Source: Sphingobium_A sp965228065 (lineage in GTDB: Bacteria; Pseudomonadota; Alphaproteobacteria; Sphingomonadales; Sphingomonadaceae). Taken from it: a stretch of DNA of 64,000 nt. The position numbers and the translations under genes were made by a program. The DNA is taken from the NCBI GenBank assembly GCA_965228065.1, contig OZ245788.1:992001-1056000 (forward strand), written 5' to 3'. Numbering within the stretch: position 1 is the stretch's first letter; each line of letters opens with the position of its first letter. Below are positions 9,542 to 18,298 of the stretch, one piece after another. Below the pieces are notes generated by a model that was not told the DNA's origin, ran no database searches, and saw only the letters and a program-made list of their open reading frames with translations.

Positions 9542-10083
9542 AGACGCTCAGCCTGTTGCGGCACGCGAAATCCAGCTGGGACGACCCGGTCGCCCGCGAT
9601 TTCGACCGCGCACTCAACAAGCGCGGCATTCGCGGTGCCCGGTTGATGGGTGAATATATGCGGCGGGAGGGTCTGGACTATGATCATATCGTCTCCTCGC
9701 CCGCGGTCCGCTGCACCGAGACGCTCGATCATCTCTGGGAAGGTCTGGGCCGCACGCTTCATGCATCCTGGGACCGCCGAATCTATCTCGCCTCGTGCGT
9801 GACCCTGCTCGACGTCGTGAACGAGCAGCCCGATTCGGCATCGCATGTCATGATGTGCGGCCATAATCCCGGGATGGAGGATCTGATCCTGCTGCTGGTG
9901 CCCGATCGTGCCGGCGATCCGCTGCGCGATGCGGTCGAGGAAAAATTCCCGACGGCAGCATTGGCCGAAATCCGCTTCGACGTCGAACGCTGGGCCGATG
10001 TGAAGGCGGGAACCGGCCTGTTCGTCCGCCTGATGCGTCCGCGCGACCTTGATGCTGCGCTGGGCCCCGAAATCGATGGCTGA
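9538..10083 (+). CDS. Histidine phosphatase family protein (SixA-like)
   Basis: The 181-residue product opens MKTLSLLRHAKSSW with the RHG-type catalytic motif LRHAKS, whose His would be phosphorylated; the second His lies in MMCGHNPGMEDL. Size and motif form match SixA, which dephosphorylates phosphohistidine on signalling proteins. The ATG overlaps the helicase stop (ATGA), and the 3' end overlaps the next GNAT gene by eight bases, so the three form one coupled operon. Partner proteins are not apparent here. Confidence 0.88.
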   Translation: MKTLSLLRHAKSSWDDPVARDFDRALNKRGIRGARLMGEYMRREGLDYDHIVSSPAVRCTETLDHLWEGLGRTLHASWDRRIYLASCVTLLDVVNEQPDSASHVMMCGHNPGMEDLILLLVPDRAGDPLRDAVEEKFPTAALAEIRFDVERWADVKAGTGLFVRLMRPRDLDAALGPEIDG

Positions 10084-10594
10084 GCCGGTTTTACGGCGCG
10101 CAACGGCGGCCGATGCCGACAAGTTGTCACTGCTGGGCCAGGCGACATTCCTGACCGCCTTTGCCCACGACCATCCCGGCGACGCGTTGATCGCGCATTG
10201 CCGCGATCAGCACTCGCAGGCATTTTATGCCGCCTGGGCCGGAGATCCGGATTATGCGCTGTGGCTGGTCGAGACCGAACTGGGTGCGCCGATCGGTTAT
10301 GCCGCCCTGACCCCACCTGCGCTCGAAATTCCGGTCGCCGACGGAGATCTTGAGCTGAAACGCATCTATGCGCTGTCCGGTTGGCAGAATGCCGGGCTCG
10401 GTCGCCGGTTGATGAATGCCGCGATCACAGAGGCCCGCGCACGTGGCGCCAGACGGCTCTATCTCTCCGTCTATGAAATCAACCTCGCCGCGCAACGCTT
10501 CTATGCACGTATGGGTTTTGAGCGAGTCGGACAGCAGGATTTCAGGGTCGGAGACGTCGTCTTCCGCGACTGGATCCTGGCGCTGGACCTGTAG
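10076..10594 (+). CDS. GNAT family N-acetyltransferase
   Basis: 172 residues when started at 10076 (MAEPVLRRATAAD), which gives the usual first strand of the GNAT fold; an in-frame ATG at 10049 would add nine residues inside the upstream gene. Motif A is seen as LKRIYALSGWQNAGLGRRLMNAA with the Q-N-x-G-L-G loop, and motif B as LYLSVYEINLAAQRFYARMGF. The substrate is unknown. It is the last gene of the helicase-phosphatase operon and is convergent with the merR-type gene that follows. Confidence 0.88.
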   Translation: MAEPVLRRATAADADKLSLLGQATFLTAFAHDHPGDALIAHCRDQHSQAFYAAWAGDPDYALWLVETELGAPIGYAALTPPALEIPVADGDLELKRIYALSGWQNAGLGRRLMNAAITEARARGARRLYLSVYEINLAAQRFYARMGFERVGQQDFRVGDVVFRDWILALDL

Positions 10595-10627
10595 CGCACG
10601 CCGGCCTCTGACCGCGATCGCGAGCAA

Positions 10628-11029
10628 TCAGGCGTCGGCGAGCGCCCGCGCGAGATCGGTACGAATCTGGCGCAATTCCGGCAACATGCTGGCGGCCGGC
10701 ACGATCACGGGCGCCGGGGCTACAACAGGTGCAGGCGCAACCGCAATCCGCTCGGGTGCGGGTTCCGCATCCGTGGCCGGCCCGGCACCGCGCTGGCTCA
10801 GCAGCTTCTGCACACCCTTGATGGTGTAGCCTTCTTGGTTGAGCAGACGGTTGATCCGCTGCGCCAAGGCGACATCTTCAGGCCGATAATAACGGCGTTT
10901 GCCCGCGCGCTGGAGCGGGCGGAGCTGGGGAAAGCGCGTTTCCCAATAGCGCAGGATATGTTGGGGCAAACCGAGCGAATCGGAGAGCTCGCCGATGGTC
11001 AGGAAAGCGCCGGCGGCCTTGTCGCTCAT
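10628..11029 (-). CDS. MerR family transcriptional regulator
   Basis: 133 residues with an N-terminal winged helix of MerR type (FLTIGELSDSLGLPQHILRYWETRFPQL, then RYYRPEDVALAQRINRLL). The C-terminal 50 residues are Ala/Pro/Val-rich and lack an obvious cysteine metal-binding loop, so this is not a metal sensor of the classic kind. It follows ihfA with seven bases between, an arrangement common in alphaproteobacteria. Its regulon is unknown. Confidence 0.9.
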   Translation of the reverse strand: MSDKAAGAFLTIGELSDSLGLPQHILRYWETRFPQLRPLQRAGKRRYYRPEDVALAQRINRLLNQEGYTIKGVQKLLSQRGAGPATDAEPAPERIAVAPAPVVAPAPVIVPAASMLPELRQIRTDLARALADA

Positions 11030-11036
11030 GGCGCCG

Positions 11037-11333
11037 TCATCCAGCCTTGACGATTCGGTCGCGCAACATCTGGCTGGCGCGGAACGTCAGCACACGACGT
11101 GGCGCGATCGGCACCTCGACTCCGGTCTTGGGATTGCGGCCGACACGTTCGCCCTTGTCGCGCAGGACGAAGCTGCCAAAGCCGGAAATCTTGACATTCT
11201 GGCCCTCGGCGAGCGCGCCGCACATATGACCCAGGATCTGCTCGACGAGTTTCGACGACTCGGCGCGGGACAGACCAATCTCGCGATGGACGGAATCCGC
11301 CAGGTCGGCCCGGGTCAAAGTGGGTGCAGACAT
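11037..11333 (-). CDS. ihfA: Integration host factor subunit alpha
   Basis: 98 residues, the full length of an IHF/HU-type DNA-bending protein. The beta-arm signature is complete (GFGSFVLRDKGERVGRNPKTG, then VEVPIAPRRVLTFRAS), with the intercalating proline in the NPKTG...PIAPR arm. IHF bends DNA and supports nucleoid structure, recombination and sigma-54 promoters such as the one I see upstream of rtcB. It lies between fabH and the merR gene in a fatty-acid/ribosomal operon, the usual alphaproteobacterial order. Confidence 0.95.
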   Translation of the reverse strand: MSAPTLTRADLADSVHREIGLSRAESSKLVEQILGHMCGALAEGQNVKISGFGSFVLRDKGERVGRNPKTGVEVPIAPRRVLTFRASQMLRDRIVKAG

Positions 11334-11419
11334 CGAGAATCCCTTATTCAGAGCGCGATTTCATCTTATCGTCACATGCACGCGCGTCAATTCATCGCCA
11401 CACGTCCAACAAGATTGTC

Positions 11420-12379
11420 TCACCAGCGGACAACTGCCGCGCCCCAGGTGAATCCACCCCCCATCGCCTCGAGCACGACGATGTCGCCCCGCTTGATCCG
11501 GCCATCCGAGACCGCGACGTCCAGCGCGAGCGGAACCGAGGCGGCGGACGTGTTGGCGTGCTGATCCACCGTCATCACCACCTTGTCGGGCGAAAGCCCG
11601 AGTTTGCGGGCGGTCGCGTCGAGAATTCGGGCATTCGCCTGATGCGGAACCATCCAGTCGACATCCTCGGACGTCAGCCCGGCTGCCTCCAGCGACTCGC
11701 CCAGCACGGATGCGAGATTGACCACCGCATGGCGGAACACCTCGCGCCCCTTCATTCTGAGCTTGCCGACCGTACCCGTCGTCGACGGCCCGCCATCGAC
11801 ATAAAGCAGTTCATTGTGGCGACCATCGGCGTGGAGTTTGGTGGAGAGCACACCGCGCTCCCCTTCCTCGGCGGCCATCACGATCGCGCCGGCACCGTCG
11901 CCGAACAGGACGCAGGTGTTGCGATCCTCCCAGTCGAGGATGCGGCTGAACGTCTCGGCACCGATCACCAGCGCGTTGGTTGCGGCGCCCGAACGAATCA
12001 TGCTGTCCGCAACCGAAACCGCATAAAGAAAGCCCGAGCAGACCGCCTGAACATCGAAGGCGACGCAATCGTTGATGCCGAGCGCAGCCTGAACCTTGGT
12101 GGCGGACGCGGGAAAGGTCTGATCGGGCGTGGCGGTGGCGAGCACGATCAGGTCGATCGCCGCTGCATCCATGCCCGCAGCGGCCAGCGCCTTGCGCGCC
12201 GCATCGGTGGCGAGCGTCGACGTGGTCTCGTCGGGACCGGCAATATGACGAAAACGGATGCCGGTGCGCTCGACGATCCATTCGTCGGTCGTGTCGACGG
12301 TCTCGGCAAGTTCGGCGTTCGACACGCGGCGCTTGGGCAGCGCCGATCCAGTTCCGAGAATCGCCGCGCGCCGCGTCAT
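11420..12379 (-). CDS. fabH: Beta-ketoacyl-ACP synthase III
   Basis: 319 residues. The enzyme condenses acetyl-CoA with malonyl-ACP to begin fatty-acid synthesis. The catalytic triad is visible: Cys114 in AVCSGFLYA, His246 in MVPHQANAR, and Asn276 in DQHANTSAAS. It overlaps plsX by four bases (ATGA), so the two are translated together, as in most proteobacteria. The following gap of 86 bp separates it from ihfA. Confidence 0.97.
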   Translation of the reverse strand: MTRRAAILGTGSALPKRRVSNAELAETVDTTDEWIVERTGIRFRHIAGPDETTSTLATDAARKALAAAGMDAAAIDLIVLATATPDQTFPASATKVQAALGINDCVAFDVQAVCSGFLYAVSVADSMIRSGAATNALVIGAETFSRILDWEDRNTCVLFGDGAGAIVMAAEEGERGVLSTKLHADGRHNELLYVDGGPSTTGTVGKLRMKGREVFRHAVVNLASVLGESLEAAGLTSEDVDWMVPHQANARILDATARKLGLSPDKVVMTVDQHANTSAASVPLALDVAVSDGRIKRGDIVVLEAMGGGFTWGAAVVRW

Positions 12380-13425
12380 GCCGTCTGTGTCTCCGGGCGC
12401 TGATGCGCCTTGAAATTGGCCAGATCTTCGCTGATCCGCGCCGTAAGATTGTCGCGGACCATCCGGGCCGCGACGCCGATCGCATTGGCGACGCCGACTT
12501 CGTTCGCACCGCCATGGCTCTTCACCACCAACCCGTTCAGGCCCAGGAAGACCGCGCCATTATGGTTGTTGGGGTCGAGATGGTGACGCAGCAGTTCCGC
12601 TGCCGGCCGCGAGATGAGAAAGCCGAGCTTGGAGCGCAGCGAGCTGGTGAAGGCGCGACGCAGCAGATCGGTCACGAAACGCGCCGTTCCCTCTGCGGTC
12701 TTCAGCGCAATATTGCCCGAAAATCCGTCGCAAACGATCACATCGACTTCGCCGCGCGACAGCCGGTCGCCTTCGATGAAGCCGGTGAAGTCCATTGGCA
12801 GGTGAGTCGCCTCGCGCAACAGCGCGGCGGCCTCCCTGATCTCGTCGGTGCCCTTGAGTTCCTCGGTGCCGATGTTGAGCAGCGCAACCCGGGGCCGCTG
12901 CAGCTCGAGCGCGGACCGCGCATAAGCCGCGCCCATCACCGCGAACTGCACCAGATTATCGGTGTCGCAATCGGTGTTGGCGCCCAGATCGAGCATCACC
13001 AGATCATTCTCGCCCAGACTGGGCAAGAGTGCTGCCAGCGCGGGACGATCGATACCGGGCAATGTGCGCAAGGCGAGTTTCGACATCGCCATGAGCGCGC
13101 CGGTATTGCCCGACGACACTGCAGCGCCGGCAGCGCCGGTTTTCACCGCGTTGATCGCAAGGCCCATCGACGTGACCTTGGCACGCCGAATCGCCTGGCT
13201 CGGCTTTTCGGTGCCGGCCACGGTTTCGGGCGCATGGAGGATTTCCGACGCGGCACTGAGGTTGGGATGCGACTTCAGACCCTCGCGGATCTGATCCTCA
13301 TCACCCACCAACAGGAAGCGCATGCCGTCATTGGCACGGCGCGCACGCGCCACACCCGCCAGCATGACCGCGAGGCCTTCGTCGCCGCCCATCGCGTCGA
13401 CTGCGATCCGCGGCGATGTGGCCAC
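12376..13425 (-). CDS. plsX: Phosphate acyltransferase PlsX
   Basis: 349 residues. PlsX converts acyl-ACP to acyl-phosphate for the PlsY step of phospholipid synthesis at the inner membrane. The N-terminal RIAVDAMGGDEG and the central SSGNTGALMAMSKL and CDGFSGNIALKTAEG signatures are all present. It stands between rpmF (29 bases upstream) and fabH (overlapping), the conserved lipid-synthesis operon that links ribosome protein L32 to membrane lipid supply. Confidence 0.97.
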   Translation of the reverse strand: MATSPRIAVDAMGGDEGLAVMLAGVARARRANDGMRFLLVGDEDQIREGLKSHPNLSAASEILHAPETVAGTEKPSQAIRRAKVTSMGLAINAVKTGAAGAAVSSGNTGALMAMSKLALRTLPGIDRPALAALLPSLGENDLVMLDLGANTDCDTDNLVQFAVMGAAYARSALELQRPRVALLNIGTEELKGTDEIREAAALLREATHLPMDFTGFIEGDRLSRGEVDVIVCDGFSGNIALKTAEGTARFVTDLLRRAFTSSLRSKLGFLISRPAAELLRHHLDPNNHNGAVFLGLNGLVVKSHGGANEVGVANAIGVAARMVRDNLTARISEDLANFKAHQRPETQTA

Positions 13426-13454
13426 CGGTCAGTGCTCCTCGAAAGGGTGCAGTG

Positions 13455-13634
13455 TCAGCCTTCGGCCGAGATGATCTCGCGGCCGTTATAATGGCCGCAA
13501 GCCGTGCACAGATTGTGCGGGCGCTTCAGCTCGCCACAGTTCGAGCACTCCTGAAAGGACTCGACCTTCAGCGCATCATGGCTACGACGCATGCCGCGCT
13601 TGGACGGCGAGGTTTTTCTCTTGGGGACAGCCAT
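13455..13634 (-). CDS. rpmF: 50S ribosomal protein L32
   Basis: A 59-residue protein beginning MAVPKRKTSPSKRGMRRSHDAL, the universal L32 N-terminus. Four cysteines in two CxxC pairs (CSNC and CTAC) form the zinc ribbon. ATG is at 13632-13634 and TGA at 13455-13457. It leads the rpmF-plsX-fabH operon, and a promoter-like sequence lies about 115 bases upstream. Confidence 0.97.
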   Translation of the reverse strand: MAVPKRKTSPSKRGMRRSHDALKVESFQECSNCGELKRPHNLCTACGHYNGREIISAEG

Positions 13635-13749
13635 TGCGGCACCTGTTCCAGTTCTTCAAAGCCTTGGGTGCGACTACGCCATTGCCGAAATAACCAACGG
13701 CTGATGAAGGCCGCAGGCCGTGCGGCCGGCTCGTCGCGAGCGAACCGCG

Positions 13750-13777
13750 CCTATAGCGATTCTGGCCGTGGTTGCAA
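13750..13777 (-). promoter_or_regulatory. Candidate sigma-70 promoter of the rpmF operon
   Basis: On the minus strand TTGCAA (13772-13777) and TATAGG (13750-13755) are separated by 16 bases. It faces the rpmF operon with a leader of about 110 bases and stands back to back with the MAPEG gene. The match is by eye only. Confidence 0.4.
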
Positions 13778-13830
13778 GGGCTCAGCATCCGTGCAAGTTT
13801 CCGATCGCAACCGATAGGGGGATTTGGGGC

Positions 13831-14259
13831 ATGATCATTCTACCAGTGACGCTGACGATCGCTGGTGCCGCGGCCTTGCTCAATGTCTGGCTGGCGATGC
13901 GCGCGGGGCGCGTACGCGTGACGGAGAAGGTGTCGATGGGCGACGGCGGCAATCCCCGGCTGATCGCTCGTATGCGCGCACATGCCAATTATGTCGAATA
14001 CACACCCTTTTTCCTCATCCTGCTCGGTCTGATCGAATTGGGTAGCGGCACATCTTTATGGCTGTGGGGCATCGGCGTGATCTATATCCTCGCACGGATC
14101 GCACATGCGTTCGGCATGGATGCGGAGAAACCCGGCAAACTGCGCCTGATCGGCATCGCGGTAACCTTCATCGCGCTCATCATACTGGCGGTATGGGCGC
14201 TCACAATTCCCTATGTCGGGTTCAAGCCGACCGTGACCAATATCGCGGCGGTGGGTTAA
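13831..14259 (+). CDS. MAPEG family membrane protein
   Basis: 142 residues starting at the ATG at 13831, which follows GGGGATTTGGGG. Four hydrophobic segments fit the MAPEG fold, and RMRAHANYVEYTPFFLILLGLIEL is the family signature, with the Arg/His/Asn/Glu residues used to bind glutathione in the microsomal glutathione transferase relatives. Bacterial members are mostly of unknown substrate. The gene is monocistronic and followed by an inverted repeat that could end its transcript. Confidence 0.85.
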   Translation: MIILPVTLTIAGAAALLNVWLAMRAGRVRVTEKVSMGDGGNPRLIARMRAHANYVEYTPFFLILLGLIELGSGTSLWLWGIGVIYILARIAHAFGMDAEKPGKLRLIGIAVTFIALIILAVWALTIPYVGFKPTVTNIAAVG

Positions 14260-14279
14260 GAGTAGCCAAGCTCACCGTC

Positions 14280-14357
14280 GTCATTGCGAGCGCAGCGAAG
14301 CAATCCAGGGATTCGTCCGACATTGGATTGCTTCGTCGCTTCGCTCCTCGCAATGAC
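14280..14357. repeat. Dispersed inverted repeat GTCATTGCGAGCG...CTCGCAATGAC
   Basis: Two arms, GTCATTGCGAGC..AGCGAAGCAATCCA and TGGATTGCTTCG..GCTTCGCTCCTCGCAATGAC, surround a 16-base centre. Arms of this type are scattered through many proteobacterial genomes as short palindromic intergenic repeats. It lies between two convergent genes and would form a strong hairpin on either transcript. Confidence 0.85.
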
Positions 14358-14375
14358 ATCCGAGCGACAGCGCCA

Positions 14376-15284
14376 TCAAGGCCGAAACGCCACACTCTCC
14401 AGCCGCCACCGGTCGTCCAGTCCCGGTATTTCCAGCGTCTTCGAATCGAATCCCCGTGGCGGACTGATGCCGACGACTTCGGCCCGGATATAGCGTCCGG
14501 TCTCGCGCATCAGGATGCGCGCCTTGGGAAAACGCTTGCGCAACGCCTTCTCTACCGCCGCCGCCTCTTCCGACTGTTTCGTACTGTCGAGCGCACACGG
14601 CACACCGTCGACCAGTTCAGACGTGGCGACGCGCAATGCCTTGATGCCATCTGAGATGATGCTCAGCGAAATCACCGCGGCCGCGGCCGAATCCGCCCAC
14701 CACCAGCCCATGCCGAGCCCTGCCACGCCAAAAAACCCGGCAATGCCGGTTTGCCAGTTGGCCTTGTTCATCAGCGCATCGGTGTGGAGCAGCTTGTCCC
14801 GCAGGCGTTTCGCCAGCGGCAATTCCATACGGCCGATGACGAGCGGCGGGATGGTGGCGTAGGCCTGTGCCGCCAGCATAAACCAGCCCAGCCAGATGTC
14901 GTGGCCCAGGATTCGTGTCGAACCGACCGTCACATGCTCGGCGGAGGCGAGCGCCATCACCGCGTCGCGCAACAGGAACAAGCCGACCGCGGCCAGCGCA
15001 ACCGCGGCGATCAAGAAACCCAGACCGTTCACCCGGTCGAAACCGTAGTGGAAACGGGCATTGGATGATCGTGCCTCGAACCGTACGGCAATCAGGAACG
15101 CGATCGGCGGCACCAGCCCGAGCATATCTTCGACCCAGGCGGTCTTCATCGCCTGGCTCGATCCCATTGCCAGCCCCATTGCGGCGATGATGCTGACCGA
15201 CCAGCCGACATTCCACCATTCGAGCCGGACCGCGGCCGCCATGTCCTTGCGGATCTCGGCGGGATGACCGCGCCGTTCGCTCAT
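14376..15284 (-). CDS. Cation diffusion facilitator family transporter
   Basis: 302 residues. Six hydrophobic segments and the CDF pattern of metal-site residues are seen: FHYGFDRVNG in the loop after TM2 and HTDALMNKANW with later WWADSAAAAVIS for the TM5 His/Asp site. The C-terminal cytoplasmic domain of about 90 residues follows. CDF proteins export Zn, Co, Fe or Cd in exchange for protons; the metal cannot be told. Its ATG overlaps the stop of the lipoprotein gene upstream, so both are one operon. Confidence 0.85.
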   Translation of the reverse strand: MSERRGHPAEIRKDMAAAVRLEWWNVGWSVSIIAAMGLAMGSSQAMKTAWVEDMLGLVPPIAFLIAVRFEARSSNARFHYGFDRVNGLGFLIAAVALAAVGLFLLRDAVMALASAEHVTVGSTRILGHDIWLGWFMLAAQAYATIPPLVIGRMELPLAKRLRDKLLHTDALMNKANWQTGIAGFFGVAGLGMGWWWADSAAAAVISLSIISDGIKALRVATSELVDGVPCALDSTKQSEEAAAVEKALRKRFPKARILMRETGRYIRAEVVGISPPRGFDSKTLEIPGLDDRWRLESVAFRP

Positions 15285-15721
15285 GCACCCGCTCCGTCGC
15301 GAACCGCGCGTTCCAGCAGCATGATCCAGCGATTCTCGCCATTGCGCGCGATCGGGCTGAGCAGGACGCGCTTTTTGCCGATCATGGTTTCGCCGATCGG
15401 CTCGATCACCATCACGTCGGCAACCCAGGGCGAACTTTCCGACATGTCGCCGATGACCAGGTCGAGCGCCCCCTGATCGAGCCTGAGCAGCAGCGGCTCT
15501 GCTGCGCCGCGTGTCACAACCGGACGAGCACCCGTCGCTTTGCTCACCCGATCGAGATAGCCCGCGATCTTCGCCTGATCGCGCGCCTCGGCCTCACCGG
15601 CGATCAGCCCGACACGCACCACATGGCCCGACTGGATCCGCTCCAGCGTGCCCGCGGTATCGCGCGGATAATTCTGGCAGGCCGCCAGCATAAACATCGG
15701 AAGGCAAAGCAAGTATTTCAT
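15281..15721 (-). CDS. Putative lipoprotein resembling a periplasmic solute-binding domain
   Basis: 146 residues with a lipoprotein signal (MKYLLCLPMFMLAACQ, lipobox LAAC, Cys15). The mature part, with VVRVGLIAGE and LLLRLDQGALDLVIGDMSESSPW, resembles one lobe of a type 2 periplasmic binding protein, but it is half the normal length. It overlaps the CDF transporter start (ATGA), which suggests a partner role for that exporter. No binding residues can be named. Confidence 0.65.
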   Translation of the reverse strand: MKYLLCLPMFMLAACQNYPRDTAGTLERIQSGHVVRVGLIAGEAEARDQAKIAGYLDRVSKATGARPVVTRGAAEPLLLRLDQGALDLVIGDMSESSPWVADVMVIEPIGETMIGKKRVLLSPIARNGENRWIMLLERAVRDGAGA

Positions 15722-15778
15722 TGCGCAGACCCAACGGCCTGCGCGACGAGTCGGTTCCCATCTATTCGCGCAAGCGTA

Positions 15779-16444
15779 TCAGCGCCCGATCACGGCATCC
15801 CCGACAAACGGATTGCTCCGCCGCTCATGCGCGAAATTGCTCATCGGGCCATGACCGGGAACGAAAGCGGTCTCGCCCCCCAGCGGCCAGAGCTTGCCGG
15901 TGATCGCGTCGAGCAGATCCTGATGATTGCCCATCGGGAAATCGGTGCGCCCGATCGATCCCTGGAACAGCACGTCGCCGACGATCGCCAGCTTCGATTC
16001 GGGATGATGGAAGACGACATGGCCCGGCGTGTGGCCGGGGCAATGGATCACATCGAACACCAGATTGCCGACGGTCACGGTGTCGCCATCCTCAAGCCAG
16101 CGATCGGGCTCGAAGATCTTGCCGTTGACGCCGTAATTGCGCCCATCGTCTTCGAGCCGCGAGATCCAGAAGCGATCGGCCTCGTGCGGCCCCTCGATCG
16201 GAACGCCGAGTTCCTTCGCCAGCGTGCCTGCCTCGCCGCAATGATCGATATGACCGTGGGTGATCAGGATCTTCTCGATCTCGACACCTGCCTGCGCCGC
16301 CGCCGCCTTCAGCCGCGGCAGATCGCCGCCGGGATCGACGAATGCCGCCTTGTTGGTCTCGGTGCACCACAGCAAGGTGCAATTCTGCTGCAACGGCGTG
16401 ACCGGAACGATCGCGGCCTTCAGCGGAGGGGTGGGCGTGTTCAT
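15779..16444 (-). CDS. MBL-fold metallo-hydrolase (glyoxalase II-like)
   Basis: The zinc motif THGHIDHCGE (HxHxDH) is followed by CPGHTPGHV and GDVLFQGSIGRTDFP, then PGHGPMSNF: the full set of metal ligands of the glyoxalase II / persulfide dioxygenase branch. With the ATG at 16444 (MNTPTPPLKAA) the protein is 221 residues; in-frame ATGs at 16456 and 16471 would lengthen it slightly and no strong ribosome site separates them. It is divergent from the HELAH protein gene. Substrate unknown; a thioester hydrolase is most likely. Confidence 0.85.
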   Translation of the reverse strand: MNTPTPPLKAAIVPVTPLQQNCTLLWCTETNKAAFVDPGGDLPRLKAAAAQAGVEIEKILITHGHIDHCGEAGTLAKELGVPIEGPHEADRFWISRLEDDGRNYGVNGKIFEPDRWLEDGDTVTVGNLVFDVIHCPGHTPGHVVFHHPESKLAIVGDVLFQGSIGRTDFPMGNHQDLLDAITGKLWPLGGETAFVPGHGPMSNFAHERRSNPFVGDAVIGR

Positions 16445-16503
16445 GCTGCTGGACATGGCGGCGAACGCCATGGGATGCAAGGCGGGCGAAAGGACGCGCG
16501 GAT

Positions 16504-17316
16504 ATGGGATTTTTCGGCCCGAAACTGCCCATCGACCGGGACGAGCTGGATTGGCAGTTTGCCTGCTTCAAATGGATGATCGAGGAATTCGAGGATCTTG
16601 AGCGGCATCGCGCCGCACCGCTTGTCACCCCGACCGTCGATTTCTTTCCCGACAGCCGCCTGACCGGTCACAAGCGCGCGCTGGAGTTGTTCGATCAGGT
16701 GCGGACGCATGCCGGGCTCGACCAGATCCATTTCCGCCTGGAGACCGGCACCGCCAATCGCCCGAACCGGGTCCAGCCGGGCCTGGGCCTCGTCCATGAC
16801 GGCGGAGCACCGCTTGGAACCTATCGCGTCGAGGATCGCGGCGGCGGACATTATGAGCCCATCATCACCTACAACCCCTCGCTGCTCGACAATCCGGCCG
16901 GAATGGTCGGCACCTTCGCGCACGAGCTGGCGCATTATCTGATCGACGGCGCCCGGCGCCTGCCGCCGGGCGGCCACGACCTTCACGAACATGCGACCGA
17001 CCTGGCCGCGGTGTTCATGGGATTCGGCATTTTCCTCGCCAATGGCGCGAAGAATTTTCAGGCCCATCAGAGCTTTGACGAAATGGGCTGGTCGTCCAGC
17101 CGGTCGGGCTATCTGAGCGAAGCGGCTCTGGTTACCGGGCTAGCGATCAGCGAACAATTGGCCGGTCGCGATCCGCTTGCCGCGCAGGGCTGGCTCAAAC
17201 CGTATCTGACGTCGGACCTGAAACGCGCCTCCGCCTATCTCGCCAAGCACCATCCCGACATCGCCACCGATATCGCCGCCATAGACCTTACCGATTACGG
17301 CCTGCGACCGGTTTAG
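16504..17316 (+). CDS. Uncharacterised protein with HELAH zinc-peptidase motif
   Basis: 270 residues, ATG at 16504 after AAGGA at 16490-16494. The only clear signature is GTFAHELAHYLIDG at about residues 137-150, an HExxH zinc site, followed by HDLHEHATDLAAVFMGFG, in which further His/Glu/Asp could supply the third ligand. There is no signal peptide or membrane segment, so a cytoplasmic location is likely. I do not recognise the family. The gene is convergent with egtD, and the two stop codons overlap (TAG at 17314-17316, TAA on the other strand at 17313-17315). Confidence 0.7.
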   Translation: MGFFGPKLPIDRDELDWQFACFKWMIEEFEDLERHRAAPLVTPTVDFFPDSRLTGHKRALELFDQVRTHAGLDQIHFRLETGTANRPNRVQPGLGLVHDGGAPLGTYRVEDRGGGHYEPIITYNPSLLDNPAGMVGTFAHELAHYLIDGARRLPPGGHDLHEHATDLAAVFMGFGIFLANGAKNFQAHQSFDEMGWSSSRSGYLSEAALVTGLAISEQLAGRDPLAAQGWLKPYLTSDLKRASAYLAKHHPDIATDIAAIDLTDYGLRPV

Positions 17317-18296
17317 GGTGCGCTGCGCTCCGCATGTGCGCCCGCCAGGATCAGGGCGAACATATTGTCCGGATCGGTCCATTCCCTGAGCGGTGTCCAG
17401 CCGCCGGCGCGCAGCAGGATCCGCGCGTCGCGCTCGCCATATTTATGGCTGTTCTCGGTATGGATGGTCTCGCCCGCCTTCATCGTGAAATTGGCGCCCT
17501 CGATGCCGAACGTGACGTCGCGGACGGCCTCGAGATGCATTTCGATGCGCGCATAGAGATCGTTCCACACCGCGCGGTGACGGAAAGCATCGACGGGGAT
17601 CGTACCGTCGAGCTCGCGATTGATCCGGTGGAGCAGATTGAGGTTGAACGCCGCGGTGACGCCCTGCGCATCGTCATAGGCCGGGACCAGAATCTCCTCG
17701 CTCTTCACCCGGTCCATGCCGATCAGCAGCAGCGATCCGACCCCGAGCGATTCGCGCATAGCGCGCAGCAGATCGACCGACGTCCGCGCGATCATGTTGC
17801 CGATGGTCGAGCCCGGAAAAAAACCAAGCTTGGGCATGGCCTCGACGCTCGCCGGCAAGGCGATCGGCCGGGTAAAATCCGCCTCGACGGGTTCGACCCT
17901 GAGCCCCGGAAAATCATGCGCCAGCGCCGCCGCCGATTCGCGCAGGAACGCGCCCGAAATATCGATCGGCACATAGGCACCAGGATCGACCGCGCGCAGC
18001 AGATGCGGCGTCTTGGTGGATGAGCCCGATCCGAATTCGACCACCGCACGGCCAGGGCCGGCAATCTCCGCCACATCGGCGCAATGCGCCTCGAGCAGGC
18101 CGGTCTCGACGCGCGTCGGATAATATTCCGGCAGTGTCGTGATCTGCTCGAACAGCTCCGACCCCCGGCGATCGTAGAACCAGCGCGCCGGGATCGCACG
18201 ACGGCGCGTATCGGCGAATCCCCGCAGCACATCGGCACGAAAGGCGGGATCGGCGGTCTCCGCCGGGCGCGGTGGGGCGTCCTGCTCGAGCAGCAT
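17313..18296 (-). CDS. egtD: L-histidine N-alpha-methyltransferase (ergothioneine synthesis)
   Basis: 327 residues from the ATG at 18296, two bases after the egtB stop. The enzyme uses SAM three times to turn histidine into hercynine. Seen are the conserved start of the domain (ARWFYDRRGSELFEQITTLPEYYPTR), the SAM-binding segment VVEFGSGSSTKT and LGFFPGSTIGN, and the C-terminal IHTENSHKY that helps hold histidine. Pairing with egtB makes the assignment firm. Confidence 0.95.
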   Translation of the reverse strand: MLLEQDAPPRPAETADPAFRADVLRGFADTRRRAIPARWFYDRRGSELFEQITTLPEYYPTRVETGLLEAHCADVAEIAGPGRAVVEFGSGSSTKTPHLLRAVDPGAYVPIDISGAFLRESAAALAHDFPGLRVEPVEADFTRPIALPASVEAMPKLGFFPGSTIGNMIARTSVDLLRAMRESLGVGSLLLIGMDRVKSEEILVPAYDDAQGVTAAFNLNLLHRINRELDGTIPVDAFRHRAVWNDLYARIEMHLEAVRDVTFGIEGANFTMKAGETIHTENSHKYGERDARILLRAGGWTPLREWTDPDNMFALILAGAHAERSAP

Positions 18297-18298
18297 AT

